NCBI GenBank assembly: GCA_009911365.1
Contig: QXXF01000003.1
Coordinates: forward strand, 124,001 to 188,000
DNA from: Clostridiales bacterium
GTDB lineage: Bacteria; Bacillota; Clostridia; Peptostreptococcales; Anaerovoracaceae
Direction: 5' to 3'
DNA length: 64,000 nucleotides
Shown: piece after piece, positions 19,340 through 28,452 of the stretch
Position numbering within the stretch: position 1 is the stretch's first letter
Layout: every line of letters begins with the position of its first letter
The notes under the pieces: model-generated
Database searches by the model: none
Told to the model about the DNA's origin: nothing
Seen by the model: the letters and a program-made list of their open reading frames with translations, nothing else
Program-made: the position numbers and the translations under genes

Positions 19340-19852
19340 ATGTTATCAAAGAAAGTAATCGAATTATTAAATGATCAGGTAAACAAAGAATTCTATTCTG
19401 CGTATCTGTATCTGGATATGGCGAATTATTACAAAGATCAAAGCCTAGACGGCTTTTACAACTGGTACAAGATCCAGGCACAGGAAGAAAGAGACCATGC
19501 AATGCTGTTTATGGAATACCTGCAGCAGAATGGTCAGTCTGTGACACTCGAAGCCATCGCCAAGCCGGATAAAGAATTTAAGGAATTCATCGATCCGCTG
19601 AAAGCAGGTGCGGAACATGAACGTTTTGTAACTGGTTTGATTCATGCGATTTATGATGCGGCATATCAGGATAAAGATTTCCGTACCATGCAGTTCCTGG
19701 ACTGGTTTGTAAAAGAGCAGGCGGAAGAAGAAGACAATGCGGATAACATGGTGAGTAAGTTTGAACTCTTTGGCAGCGATGCGAAGGGGCTGTACATGCT
19801 GGATTCCGAACTGGCAGGAAGAACTTATTCTGCTCCATCCCTGACACTGTAA
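19340..19852 (+). CDS. Non-heme ferritin
   Basis: 170 residues with ferroxidase-site residues in NKEFYSAYLYLDMA (Glu17), QAQEERDHAM (Glu50, His53) and VKEQAEEEDN. Oligomeric iron storage and detoxification in the cytoplasm. AGGAGG precedes the ATG. A possible -10 (TACAAT near 19295) lies upstream. It is monocistronic. No haem-binding Met typical of bacterioferritin is evident, so ftnA-type is favoured. Confidence 0.94.
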   Translation: MLSKKVIELLNDQVNKEFYSAYLYLDMANYYKDQSLDGFYNWYKIQAQEERDHAMLFMEYLQQNGQSVTLEAIAKPDKEFKEFIDPLKAGAEHERFVTGLIHAIYDAAYQDKDFRTMQFLDWFVKEQAEEEDNADNMVSKFELFGSDAKGLYMLDSELAGRTYSAPSLTL

Positions 19853-20009
19853 ACAAATATTAGATACATATTGAACAGCATGGATTCTTTTGTGGACCAT
19901 GCTGTTTGCTACTCTGGACATTTTCTGCCGATTCTTGGGCGGCGTTCCCTAAGAAAAGGGGATTTGACGCCGATCTTTGGCATTTTGACCGACTTTTCCT
20001 AAAAAACCT

Positions 20010-20038
20010 TTGACTTTCAAGGTAGGAACGTGTAAAAT
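20010..20038 (+). promoter_or_regulatory. Promoter of rplM-rpsI
   Basis: TTGACT (20010-20015), 17-base spacer, TAAAAT (20033-20038). Transcription would begin at about 20045, giving a leader of about 180 bases. 19853-20009 shows no gene. Confidence 0.6.
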
Positions 20039-20043
20039 GTCCT

Positions 20044-20070
20044 TGTGTCCGTTTGCGGGACACATTTTTT
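20044..20070 (+). terminator. Hairpin with T run at the 5' end of the rplM leader
   Basis: TGTGTCC (20044-20050) pairs with GGACACA (20058-20064) and is followed by TTTTTT. It looks like an intrinsic terminator placed at the very start of the predicted leader. It could end upstream transcription or, if initiation is earlier, attenuate rplM. Confidence 0.5.
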
Positions 20071-20126
20071 CGCATAAGCAGGATGGGGATCCGTCCGGGC
20101 GACTGCGGCTAAAAGTTTTAGTTCGT

Positions 20127-20205
20127 CGAACAAGATGGCAGAGAGCGGCCATCCTAGTAGACAGGGCCGAACAAGATGAGATGAAAACGCATCTGATCCT
20201 AGTAG
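20127..20205 (+). promoter_or_regulatory. Tandem hairpin motif in the rplM leader
   Basis: Two copies of CGAACAAGAT ... ATCCTAGTAG lie in direct order (20127-20160 and 20168-20205). Each encloses its own stem: GATGGC/GCCATC in the first, GATG/CATC plus GAT/ATC in the second. The stem sequences differ but the flanks are identical, the pattern of a repeated RNA-binding element. A role in L13/S9 autoregulation is inferred. Confidence 0.45.
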
Positions 20206-20222
20206 GTAGAAAGGAAAAGTAA

Positions 20223-20651
20223 ATGAGTTCATTTATTGCGAAGCCTCATGAAGTTGAACGTAAATGGTACGTTGTAGACGCAGAAGGCAAGAACTTGGGA
20301 AGAATGTCCGCACGAATTGCGGCCATCCTGAGGGGAAAACACAAACCAACTTACACGCCTCACGTTGACTGCGGTGACTATGTGATCGTCATCAACGCTG
20401 AAAAGGTAGAAGTAACAGGCAAGAAGAGAAAAGAAAAGATCTACAAAAGGCACACTGGATACCCAGGCGGCCTGAGAGAAAGAACTTTTGAACAGTTAAT
20501 GGAAAAGCACCCAACAGAAGCGGTAAGGCACGCTGTAAAAGGCATGATGCCAAATGGCAAGCTGGGCAGGCAGATGTACAAGAAGTTAAAGGTTTATGCG
20601 GGTCCGGAACATAACCATGCGGCACAGAAACCTGAAACTCTGGATATTTAA
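20223..20651 (+). CDS. rplM: Large ribosomal subunit protein uL13
   Basis: 142 residues with [59 protein letters not shown] and the closing [14 protein letters not shown], all standard for L13. GAAAGGAAAAG precedes the ATG. It is 20 bases upstream of rpsI, the universal L13-S9 pairing. Confidence 0.98.
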   Translation: MSSFIAKPHEVERKWYVVDAEGKNLGRMSARIAAILRGKHKPTYTPHVDCGDYVIVINAEKVEVTGKKRKEKIYKRHTGYPGGLRERTFEQLMEKHPTEAVRHAVKGMMPNGKLGRQMYKKLKVYAGPEHNHAAQKPETLDI

Positions 20652-20671
20652 AGGAAGGGAGGAACTACACA

Positions 20672-21067
20672 ATGGCAAAAACGCAGTATTACGGAACAGG
20701 AAGAAGAAAGTCTTCAGTTGCTAGAGTGAGATTAATCCCTGGTACTGGAAATATCACTGTAAACGGAAAATCCTTAGACGATTACCTGCCAATGGAAATC
20801 GTAAAGAGAGAAGTGAAGAGGCCTTTTGAAGTTGCGGGCTGTGAAGGCAAGTTCGATGTAATCGCACGAGTAAACGGCGGCGGATATACCGGACAGGCAG
20901 GTGCGTTGAGACACGGAATTTCAAGAGCGTTATGTGAAGTTGACAGAGACGCTTATAGACCAGCTCTGAAAGCGGCGGGATTCCTGACGAGAGACCCTCG
21001 TATGAAGGAAAGAAAGAAATACGGTCTCAAAAAAGCGAGACGAGCGAGCCAGTTCTCAAAACGTTAA
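20672..21067 (+). CDS. rpsI: Small ribosomal subunit protein uS9
   Basis: 131 residues with [16 protein letters not shown], the [20 protein letters not shown] motif and the conserved C-terminus [12 protein letters not shown], whose final Lys-Arg contacts P-site tRNA. GGAAGGGAGG precedes the ATG. Confidence 0.98.
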   Translation: MAKTQYYGTGRRKSSVARVRLIPGTGNITVNGKSLDDYLPMEIVKREVKRPFEVAGCEGKFDVIARVNGGGYTGQAGALRHGISRALCEVDRDAYRPALKAAGFLTRDPRMKERKKYGLKKARRASQFSKR

Positions 21068-21092
21068 TCAGAAACGAAATGAAGAACATTGT

Positions 21093-21128
21093 AAAGCCCT
21101 TGAAAATCCAGAATTTTCAAGGGCTTTC
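21093..21128 (+). terminator. Intrinsic terminator after rpsI
   Basis: AAAGCCCTTGAAAA and TTTTCAAGGGCTTT form a 14 bp stem with a short loop. Confidence 0.9.
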
Positions 21129-21132
21129 TGTT

Positions 21133-21863
21133 ATGCGGAGTTTTGGAGCAGCGTTAGCTTGGGTGTTCCATTCTGTATCATTTATCATTGATATGCATCT
21201 ACGATATTTGATACTACAAATGTGTCTTGACGTAGAACATGCTCTAAAAACCAGATTATTAAATGATATGGAGAATAATCCACAAGAAGATGGTTATGAT
21301 CTTATCAGGCGATTTATCGCAAAATATGAGAGAAATTGTCAAAACATACAGAAGCGTAAATCCATCGAATATTGTAGAGAATTGATGGAGAAGTATTATC
21401 CGTATTTTCCAGCATGGGTGTTTGTGGAATTGATCTCTTTTGGTGATATGGTTAAACTATACGAATATTATTGTTTGAGGTGCCCAGGACGGTTGAAGGA
21501 TAGTAATTTTTGATAAACAAATTACAAAAGGGAACGAACAAGCCGTCTGTAAAAATTATAAAATTTGTTTCGAATATAGATGGAATAGGCACATCTATGA
21601 GAACGAATAAATTGAGCAACAAGTTTTTATATGCTTTTGTTTCACTACTTTATGTCTATAAAGAATTTATCAATGCAAATATTGTAAAAACAAAAAGATT
21701 CGAGCAAATACAGGAATTTATAGATGGTCATGTGATAAAAACTAAGGAATACTTTGCTAAAAACGAATGTATAAAGACCGCATACTTGTTTGTGGAAAAA
21801 GTTGTTGACTATATGAATGAATCGTGCCAAAATAATTCAACGATAATAAATTGTATTTTGTAG
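21133..21863 (+). pseudogene. Abi_2 (AbiD/AbiF-like) abortive-infection protein, truncated and frameshifted
   Basis: The first frame reads MHLRYLILQMCLDVEHALKT and continues to a stop at 21513. The second (21510-21863) reads LINKLQKGTNKPSVKIIKF ... AYLFVEKVVDYMN. Together they match the middle and C-terminal halves of Abi_2 proteins. The N-terminal 70-100 residues are gone, replaced by the rpsI terminator. The junction between the frames has lost the segment that carries the RNxxxH (HEPN-like) motif of this family. Base composition is clearly more AT-rich than neighbours, suggesting foreign origin. It cannot encode a working Abi protein. 21864-22131 shows no supported gene. Confidence 0.75.
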
Positions 21864-22131
21864 GGAATGAGTTTCATTCGTTCCCGATTTTTTGTTAGAA
21901 AATAGGTGAGACACCTGGTTTTGCCGCCTTTATATGGAATCAAAATTCGTAAAACGCGAATAGAGGTGCTTTCAGATTTTCCTTATATTCGGTTAAGCGA
22001 AGGAATCAGAAACGAAATATCAGAAATTTTTGCGGTGCGTCGGATATACGATTTATTGAAGAAGACAACCATATTTCGGAGATTTTTTGCTATGTGTGGC
22101 CCGTGTCTTTTAATGGGAAGAATTGACCTTG

Positions 22132-22947
22132 CTATATCCTTTGGATGCGCACCATGATTTTCGTTATATACTCCTCCTCTTTTTTTGTCGCTGTCTCAGC
22201 AATCAGATACTCTTCATATGCATCGCCAATAGGCACATAGCCAAGCGCTTCAATTTGCGACAGCATTTTACGGTAAGCGAACTTCACATTTTTGTAAGGT
22301 CCCTTGTGATAATAAACAGCATATGCGCCGCCTTCACGAAGATGTTCAGTGGAAATGGAACTTTCTGCGTAAAGACAGTGGATGTGGTCAAAGTTTCCAG
22401 ATTTTAAATCGGATTCTGCGATAATGGAATGAATCCTCGTGATTCCCGATAGATCAGAGCTTAATATAAAACTATCCTGCGCTTCTTCCCATTGTTGTTC
22501 AGATGTCTCTTGAGAATCATCCATCTGTTTACTGCAAATCAGATATGTGGGTAGTAATTGTCGAATTTGCGCTTTCTCGCATTCAGCATTGAGAGCTTCT
22601 TGAAGCGATTCAGAAATTTGCGTCAAATGATTTTGTATTTGCGCCAGCTTTTCCATTTCCGCTTTCAGTTTTTCCAGCTGTTGGGTAGAGATCGCAGACA
22701 GTTTGGCAGGGGAGGGGTCCTGAAAGTAATCGCGCAGGGTCTTAATGGAAAGATTGAGCCTGCGAAAAGAAAGCAATGTACGAAAAGGCACTATTTGGGA
22801 CGCAGTATAGTATCGATAACCGTTATTCTTGATGCCAGCAGGGGAGAATAACCCAATCTTATCATAGTAAAAAAGGGTATCCTTTTTTATCCCAAAATGC
22901 CTGGCAAATTCACCGGTACTGTATGTAATGTTTTTATTATGCATCAT
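22132..22947 (-). CDS. MerR-family regulator with GyrI-like effector-binding domain
   Basis: 271 residues. N-terminal MerR helix-turn-helix: TYSTGEFARHFGIKKDTLFY then YYDKIGLFSPAGIKNNGYRYY. Next comes a coiled dimerisation helix (LEKLKAEMEKLAQIQNHLTQ), then a GyrI/BmrR-type ligand domain with GGAYAVYYHKGPYKNV and YEEYLIAET. Such proteins activate promoters with over-long spacers after binding small ligands. It is divergent from the ureohydrolase gene, whose promoter carries a MerR-style operator (22961-22991). It is therefore the likely direct regulator. The ligand is unknown. Confidence 0.9.
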   Translation of the reverse strand: MMHNKNITYSTGEFARHFGIKKDTLFYYDKIGLFSPAGIKNNGYRYYTASQIVPFRTLLSFRRLNLSIKTLRDYFQDPSPAKLSAISTQQLEKLKAEMEKLAQIQNHLTQISESLQEALNAECEKAQIRQLLPTYLICSKQMDDSQETSEQQWEEAQDSFILSSDLSGITRIHSIIAESDLKSGNFDHIHCLYAESSISTEHLREGGAYAVYYHKGPYKNVKFAYRKMLSQIEALGYVPIGDAYEEYLIAETATKKEEEYITKIMVRIQRI

Positions 22948-22960
22948 CTTGAAATACCTC

Positions 22961-22991
22961 TTGACTATGGAGTTACACCATAGTATATACT
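22961..22991 (+). promoter_or_regulatory. MerR-type promoter/operator of the ureohydrolase gene
   Basis: TTGACT (22961-22966) and TATACT (22986-22991) are 19 bases apart, the stretched spacing typical of MerR targets. The spacer contains the inverted repeat CTATGG (22965-22970) / CCATAG (22978-22983). A degraded copy of the same arrangement lies at 27299-27329 before the dead paralogue. Confidence 0.85.
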
Positions 22992-23029
22992 GGCTTTAAA
23001 ATAAATACAAGAGTAAGGGAGGTTTCAAT

Positions 23030-23941
23030 ATGTTGGAAAACTTAAAACTACTGAACGATTCTTGGCTGAGGTGGGGAGCAGCATCTAAAGAAGATGCGAA
23101 AATCTGCGTGATGGGCGTGCCTTTTGATAATGCGGTAAGTCTGAATAAAGGTGCGGCAAAAGGACCAGAGACCATGAGAAGTTTGTCTGTGGACATGTCT
23201 GATGCCACAGAAGATGATATCGTAATCAAAGAAGGGCTGATATATGACATTGGAGATATCCCAGTAGATTTGGATTGGGAAAGATATTTTAAAACCGTGG
23301 CAGAAGAGGCCTATGAGCTGATGAAAACAGGAAACTTTTGCCTTTTTCTAGGCGGCGACCATTCTGTGACCATTCCATTGCATCAGGCTTTCGGAAAGTA
23401 TCAGAAAGAGAAAAAAGAAAATGCCAAGATTGGTATTGTTCATTTTGATGCGCATTATGACTTGTGTAATGAATACGATGGGCACAAGTGGTCTCATGCG
23501 TGCACAGAAGCACGGAGTTTGGAAAATGTGATTTCTGGAGAAGACCTGTTTTTTGTAGGGGTCCGGGTCGCGGAAAAATCAGAACTGGAATTGATCGCCA
23601 AGAACCCGGGTATCACGTCGGTAAAAGCAAAGGACGTTCACAACAATGGAGTGGAGCCTGTTTTTCAAATGCTGAAAGATAAATTCCACAGCTACGACGC
23701 AGTTTATCTCACGATTGATATTGATGTGTTGGATCCTGCTTTTGCGCCGGGGACCGGTACTCCACAGCCTGGCGGCCTCACAAGCATGCAACTGATCCAG
23801 CTGTTCCAAATGATGCTGGAAGAATTGCCAATCAAAGCCATGGATATTGTAGAAGTCGCACCTGACTTGGATGTCAATCACATTACTTCTTGGGCAGCGC
23901 TGCGCCTGATTTTAGATTTGTTTGGACATTTTAGCAAGTGA
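23030..23941 (+). CDS. Ureohydrolase (agmatinase/arginase/guanidino-acid hydrolase family)
   Basis: 303 residues with all binuclear Mn2+ motifs: GGDHS at 108-112, FDAHYDL near 147-153, SHACTEAR, and DIDVLDPAFAPGTGTPQPGG near 225-245. It hydrolyses a guanidino compound to urea plus an amine. The DVLDPAxAPGTGTPxPGG form is agmatinase-like, but the substrate loop (SHACTEAR instead of SHGTPF) leaves arginine, guanidinobutyrate or other substrates open. AGGGAGG precedes the ATG. It is divergent from the MerR regulator. A second, inactivated copy lies 4.3 kb downstream, with a DDAH-like amidinohydrolase between, which points to a guanidino-compound locus. Confidence 0.9.
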   Translation: MLENLKLLNDSWLRWGAASKEDAKICVMGVPFDNAVSLNKGAAKGPETMRSLSVDMSDATEDDIVIKEGLIYDIGDIPVDLDWERYFKTVAEEAYELMKTGNFCLFLGGDHSVTIPLHQAFGKYQKEKKENAKIGIVHFDAHYDLCNEYDGHKWSHACTEARSLENVISGEDLFFVGVRVAEKSELELIAKNPGITSVKAKDVHNNGVEPVFQMLKDKFHSYDAVYLTIDIDVLDPAFAPGTGTPQPGGLTSMQLIQLFQMMLEELPIKAMDIVEVAPDLDVNHITSWAALRLILDLFGHFSK

Positions 23942-23962
23942 TGAGCCTTAATAAGCCAGACG

Positions 23963-25251
23963 CTATGACAACCCCCAGACCTTTTTTAGATGGGCGCGAA
24001 TCAAAGAAAACTTCTCCTGGGGTATGGTTGGAAAGCCCAACTGAATCTGGCATTTCGGCACTTTTTTGGAATCAGCGTAGTATGGCTTGACCGAATATAG
24101 CTTTATATCAATTGAGGCCGCTTTTTCTATCAGTGTTTCCGGAGGCGGATCCGTATCGATATCTAGCAGCAGATGCAACCCAGCACCTTTGCCGCTGACT
24201 TTTATCTTTTTTCCGAAGACATTTGAAATAGCCGTTTGCTATGGTCGGCCAGTGCCAGTTGATGCAGAGACGACACTTGTGGGCCGTAAAGTTGGTAAAA
24301 TTGATGATACTGCGCCAGCAAATCAGGGGGCAGGGCCATATATGCGATACGTATGGCTGGAGACAGCGCTTTGGAAAAAGTGTCAGTGTAAATAATCCTA
24401 TCGTGACAGTCATCAAAGGTATCGGGTCAGTATAATATTGAAGCTCGCTGTCATAATCATCTTCAAGAATGTACGCATCTGCGTTGTGAGCCCACTTTAG
24501 CAAGCGAAGCCGTTTGGCAATAGAAAGACGACTCTGGTAGGAAACTAGTGAGAAGGTGTCACATACAGCAGCTCCAGGGAAAGCTTTTCGACTTTGCTGA
24601 TATCTAAGCCGTCCTTTTCTACAGGTATGTGGTTCATATGAGAGTCATGGTTCAAAAAGGCTGCGCGGATCCCATCGTAACCAGGGTCTTCCATAGCGCG
24701 TCGCTTTTGACCAGAACGAAAGAGATTCGCCAGGATTTCTACAGAATGTTGATGCCCACAGGTGATGACGATTTGTTCGGGAGAGCATTTGACACTGCGG
24801 GAACGGTAAAGGTATTGTGCGATTTCCTGTATAATGAGGGTAAAGGATGTTCGGCAATATTTCTGCGGTATCCAGTATGCGGTTGATGCTTTTGCACCAT
24901 TGTTTGTAGGAAAACGTCTGGTTATCGATGTTGCCATAGTCAAAATCGTAACGGAAATGAATCGGCTGCGGCGCAGGTTCGCAGGGGTTTTGGTTTTGAG
25001 CGTGGACCATATCCACGGGAATCGGATTTATGGTGAAACCACTGCCTGCCCTTGGCTGAATGTAGCCTTCTGCCGCTAGTTGATGATACGCTTTGTACCG
25101 TGTTGCGGCTGATAGAAAGTTCTTCTGAGAGTTTGCGTGTTGCAGGGAGAACAGAGCCTGGTGCCAAAGGATCGGATATGATAGAGTCTATCAGTTGGAA
25201 ATAGACTTGCTCGTAAATAGGCGTTTTGTTAGTCTTGTCAATATATAGCAT
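23963..25251 (-). pseudogene. MocR/PdxR-type regulator (GntR-aminotransferase fusion), multiply frameshifted
   Basis: Fragments in all reverse frames assemble into one MocR protein. The GntR domain reads YIDKTNKTPIYEQVYFQLID and LPATRKLSEELSISRNTVQ. Next are QIVITCGHQHSVEILANLF and GYDGIRAAFLNHD. Then come YILEDDYDSELQYY (PLP-binding aspartate region) and a C-terminal tail LIEKAASIDIKLYSVKPYY. At least four frame changes separate them, so no full protein can be made. MocR proteins usually control adjacent PLP or flavin-PNPOx genes. The intact PNPOx-fold gene at 25365 is divergent from it and probably was its target. Confidence 0.8.
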
Positions 25252-25271
25252 GGTAAATCTCTAAAATCGGT

Positions 25272-25338
25272 ACTTACAAAAAACGTGTAATTGGAACTTG
25301 TAGAAGTTCCAGTTTTGCTATATACTGCACTTACAAAA
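25272..25338. promoter_or_regulatory. Operator region between the dead MocR gene and the PNPOx-fold gene
   Basis: Direct repeats ACTTACAAAA (25272-25281 and 25329-25338) flank a perfect palindrome GGAACTTgtagAAGTTCC (25293-25310). The promoter of the rightward gene, TTGTAG (25298-25303), 17 bases, TATACT (25321-25326), overlaps it. Paired direct repeats around a promoter are typical of MocR operators, and the cognate regulator is broken. Confidence 0.6.
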
Positions 25339-25364
25339 CAGTCAACAAGCAAGGAGGAAACACA

Positions 25365-25838
25365 ATGTTTAGAGAGATGAGACTCAAAGAAGAAAACCAG
25401 CTTCCACAAAAACAGGCACTGGAAATGCTGGAAAACGCGCCTTATGGCGTCATGGCCTTAGAAGGCGATGACCACTACCCGTACACGGTACCAGTCAATT
25501 ATGTTTATGCTGATAACAAAATTTACTTTCACGGAGCAGTGGAGGGGCATAAAGTCGATGCGGTGAAGAAAAACGAAAAGGTTTCCTTCTGCGTGGTGAC
25601 ACAGGCGGAGGTTGTGCCAGAAGCGTACAATTGTCTGTATCTTAGTGCTATAGCTTTTGGAAAGATTAGATTCGCTGAAGACGAGCAGGAAAAACGCGAA
25701 GCTCTGGAACTGATCATCGACAAATACTCGAAAGGATTTGAAGAAGATGGACGCAAATACATAAAAGCCTCTTGGGATGAAGTGCAAGTCTTTGTGATTG
25801 AACTAGAACACATCACAGGTAAAAAAGGTACGCCATAA
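25365..25838 (+). CDS. PNPOx-fold flavoprotein, NimA/Pyridox_oxase_2-like
   Basis: 157 residues, split beta-barrel flavin fold. It opens with MFREMRLKEENQLPQKQALEML, then GVMALEGDDHYPYTVPVNYV, KIYFHGAVEGHKVDAVKKN and VSFCVV, matching the NimA (nitroimidazole reductase) related group. It probably binds FMN or F420-like cofactors and reduces or stores flavin. Substrate unknown. AGGAGG precedes the ATG. It is driven by the promoter at 25298-25326, perhaps deregulated because the MocR gene is dead. Confidence 0.85.
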   Translation: MFREMRLKEENQLPQKQALEMLENAPYGVMALEGDDHYPYTVPVNYVYADNKIYFHGAVEGHKVDAVKKNEKVSFCVVTQAEVVPEAYNCLYLSAIAFGKIRFAEDEQEKREALELIIDKYSKGFEEDGRKYIKASWDEVQVFVIELEHITGKKGTP

Positions 25839-25937
25839 AATGATTGATGTTATTGCTGCGGCAGGATGCACATGCTGTTGGATATGAATCCATTGAAAGG
25901 AAATAAGCAGCTATAGATACGTCCCAGCACTAAACCA

Positions 25938-25975
25938 CAAAAAATTGGCTGCCATCCGTTTCATCGGTGGCAGCC
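25938..25975 (-). terminator. Terminator of the amidinohydrolase gene
   Basis: On the reverse strand GGCTGCCA and TGGCAGCC (25947-25954 / 25968-25975) form a stem followed by TTTTTT. Confidence 0.85.
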
Positions 25976-26003
25976 GTTTCCGTGTCATATTAATTTAGAA
26001 ACG

Positions 26004-26777
26004 TTAGAACCGCAGGGACAGACAGGTGAGACTGCCGTCGATTTTGCCGAATTCGCTGGTATCCATCAGTTTGATGGGATATCCTAAATCTTCAATGATT
26101 TTCCGGGTCTTTGGATAACCGTCTGGCACAAGAATCGTGCCATTGATGTTCATGCTGTTGATGGCATAGAGTTCATCTGGGTCAATGACAAAACGGTTGA
26201 AATCTTTGAATGACGGCTCCTTGTCCATCAAAGTGCTTACCAGCATATTGTTATTTTCTAAATAGATGACAAAATCTTTCAGGTGCAGGCCTTCTGTTAC
26301 TGGAATCGTGGAGGACGTGTAGCCGAACTTTGTCACGATATCATTGAACTGCTTTGCGCCTTCTGCATTGGTACGGTCGGATAGTCCAACATAGAAATGA
26401 TCTCCGACTTTCATCACATCGCCGCCTTCCATGGTTCCTGGAGCTTCGATATAAAAAATTTGAGATTTATCATAGAACTTTTCGATTGTGCTGACGATTT
26501 CAAGTTTTTCACCATTTCTGGAATCCGTGGCAGGGTTAGTGATCACAGCGCAGCGCTCCATGACCACTGCCGGATCCTCCACGAAACAGGAATCAGGATA
26601 TCTTTCATCTGCTTCCAATTCCGTAACATCCAGTCCTAACTCTTTCAGCGTAGCCACATACTTGTCGTGCTGTTTGACCGCATCTTCATAAATTGGCGTT
26701 CCTTCACCGAACATAGCGGTAGAAATTCCATCGATCAGTGCCTTGCAAGGCTTTTTGGTAATAGCTTTTGTAAACAT
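26004..26777 (-). CDS. Amidinohydrolase, DDAH/arginine-deiminase superfamily
   Basis: 257 residues. Motifs of the pentein fold in order: YPDSCFVEDPAVV, GTMEGGDVMKVGDHFYVGLS with RTN, the catalytic histidine in EGLHLKDFVIY, NINGTILVP, and the C-terminal nucleophile Cys in SLTCLSLRF. This layout matches dimethylarginine dimethylaminohydrolase and close citrulline-forming enzymes rather than long arginine deiminases. It would hydrolyse arginine or N-methylarginine to citrulline. GGAGGC precedes ATG 26777. Proximity to ureohydrolase genes supports guanidine-compound metabolism. 26778-27003 contains its likely promoter (TTTACG...TATGAT on the reverse strand) and no other gene. Confidence 0.87.
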   Translation of the reverse strand: MFTKAITKKPCKALIDGISTAMFGEGTPIYEDAVKQHDKYVATLKELGLDVTELEADERYPDSCFVEDPAVVMERCAVITNPATDSRNGEKLEIVSTIEKFYDKSQIFYIEAPGTMEGGDVMKVGDHFYVGLSDRTNAEGAKQFNDIVTKFGYTSSTIPVTEGLHLKDFVIYLENNNMLVSTLMDKEPSFKDFNRFVIDPDELYAINSMNINGTILVPDGYPKTRKIIEDLGYPIKLMDTSEFGKIDGSLTCLSLRF

Positions 26778-27003
26778 ATCAATGCCTCCTGTGTATTTTC
26801 AATAAAAACAATCGTCATCCAAACAGCTGACCGCATTAGGCAGATGCGCTTCTGTGCCGCGTTCAGACGAGTGATTGGTTTTTTTCTATAGGTATCATAT
26901 AATAAATTTCATGATTCGTAAAGTACAAGTTTCGCATGACCATGGAAATCAGTTTTCATATGAAACAGCATCTACTTTTTTTGAGCAGGGGAGAAATCTT
27001 AAA

Positions 27004-27032
27004 TTGTGACTATCGTGAATGAGTGCTATAAT
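27004..27032 (+). promoter_or_regulatory. Promoter of the DUF6440-like gene
   Basis: TTGTGA (27004-27009), 17 bases, TATAAT (27027-27032). Confidence 0.7.
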
Positions 27033-27080
27033 AGTGCCAAAAGCAAATAGAGCAATCAGGAATTGTAAAGGGAGGGTTTT

Positions 27081-27272
27081 ATGAAAAAAGATGATAGATT
27101 TATTGTTATGTTAAAAGAGGGTTCCGCATTAAAAGATGACGGAGTCAGGCAGGTATTAGTGGATAAAGAAACAGGCGTTAATTATTTAATGATCAAAAGC
27201 GGCTATGGCCTTGGGCTAACTCCATTGTTGGATAAAGATGGAAATCCAATGATTACAAAGATAGAAAAATGA
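27081..27272 (+). CDS. Small DUF6440-like protein
   Basis: 63 residues. VDKETGVNYLMIKSGYGLGL followed by TPLLDKDGNPMIT is the characteristic sequence of the DUF6440 family of small Firmicute proteins. Function unknown. Strong ribosome site (GGGAGGG) and own promoter, so it is a real gene. Confidence 0.8.
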   Translation: MKKDDRFIVMLKEGSALKDDGVRQVLVDKETGVNYLMIKSGYGLGLTPLLDKDGNPMITKIEK

Positions 27273-27298
27273 TGCGCATTAATTTATAAAAACAACGC

Positions 27299-27329
27299 TT
27301 GACTATAGAGTCACATGATAGCTTATACT
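27299..27329 (+). promoter_or_regulatory. Degraded MerR-type promoter before the dead ureohydrolase copy
   Basis: TTGACT (27299-27304), 19-base spacer, TATACT (27324-27329), as at 22961-22991. The inverted repeat is imperfect here (CTATAG ... ATGATAG), consistent with loss of selection. Confidence 0.65.
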
Positions 27330-27362
27330 GGTTTTAACGTAAACGCAAAAGGAGATTTCAAT

Positions 27363-28273
27363 ATGTTAGAACATTCAAAATTACTCAATGACTCGTGGAT
27401 CAGGTAGGGCGCGGAGTCTAAAGAAAAGGCGAAAATCTGTATCATGGGGTTCCTTTCGATAATGCGGTTAGTCTTAATAAGGGCGCGGCGAAGGGGCCGG
27501 AAACCATGAGAAACCTATCCGTAGACATGTCCGATGCCACAGAAGATGATATGGTAATTAAAAAAGGCTTGCTGTACGATATTGGAGATATTCCAGTAGA
27601 ACTGGATTGGGAAACCTACTTTGGGACAGTGGCGGACGAGGCCTACCAACTGATGAAAACAGATAACTTTTGTCTGTTTTTGGGCGGTGACCATTCCGTG
27701 ACCATCCCGCTGCACTAGGCTTTTGGAAAATATCAGAATGATAAAAAGGAAAACGCCAAGATCGGCATTATTCATTTTGACGCACACTATGACCTGTACG
27801 ATAAATACGATGGGCACAAGTGGTCCTATGCCTGCACGGAAGCAAGGAGTCTGGAGAGCGTTGTTTCCGCCGAGGATCTATTCTTTGTCGGCGTTCGAGT
27901 GGCGGAAGTGTCCGAGTTAGAGTTGATTGCCCAAAATTCAGGTATCATGGCGATCAAAGCGAAAGAAGTTCACAAACTTGGCGTAGAAGCCGTGTTTCAA
28001 AAGCTAAAAGACAAATTCAAGGGCTATGACGCAGTTTATCTGATCGTGGATATTGATGTCCTGGATCCTGCGTTCGCACCAGGAATTGGAACGCCGCAGC
28101 CAGGTGGCCTCACGAGTATGTAGTTGATTCAGCTATTCCAGATGATGTTGGAAAAGCTGCCTATCAAGGCCATGGATATCGTGGAGGTCGCGCCTGACCT
28201 AGATGTGAACAACATCACTTCCTGGGCGGCATTGCGGCTGGTTCTGGAGCTGTTTGGACATTTTAGCAAGTAA
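27363..28273 (+). pseudogene. Second ureohydrolase copy, inactivated
   Basis: Closely similar along its whole length to the intact gene at 23030. Lesions: codon 15 Trp to TAG (27405-27407), a one-base deletion near 27450 (ATGGGG.TTCC where the intact copy has ATGGGCGTGCC), and Gln to TAG at 27716-27718 and 28121-28123. The metal-site SHACTEAR reads SYACTEAR. All other motifs (GGDHS, DAHYDL, DIDVLDPAFAPG) persist, so decay is recent. The promoter is duplicated too. Confidence 0.92.
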
Positions 28274-28452
28274 ACCATTGGCAGCACAGTCATCAAGCCT
28301 GAATGGGATGCGGCGAATATATGGATTCGGAAGATCACTATTTGTGCTTTTGAGGAAATCATAAGGGTGTATAAATATGCATTTCCCTTATTTGTGCAGT
28401 AGACAATTTGAGTTCATTGTTTTGCGAGAGTGAATGAAAGAAAGGACTCCCC

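Noticed and set aside
21906-22157. 83-codon ORF between the Abi remnant and the MerR gene
   Set aside because: No ribosome site, no family resemblance, and its end overlaps the MerR gene.
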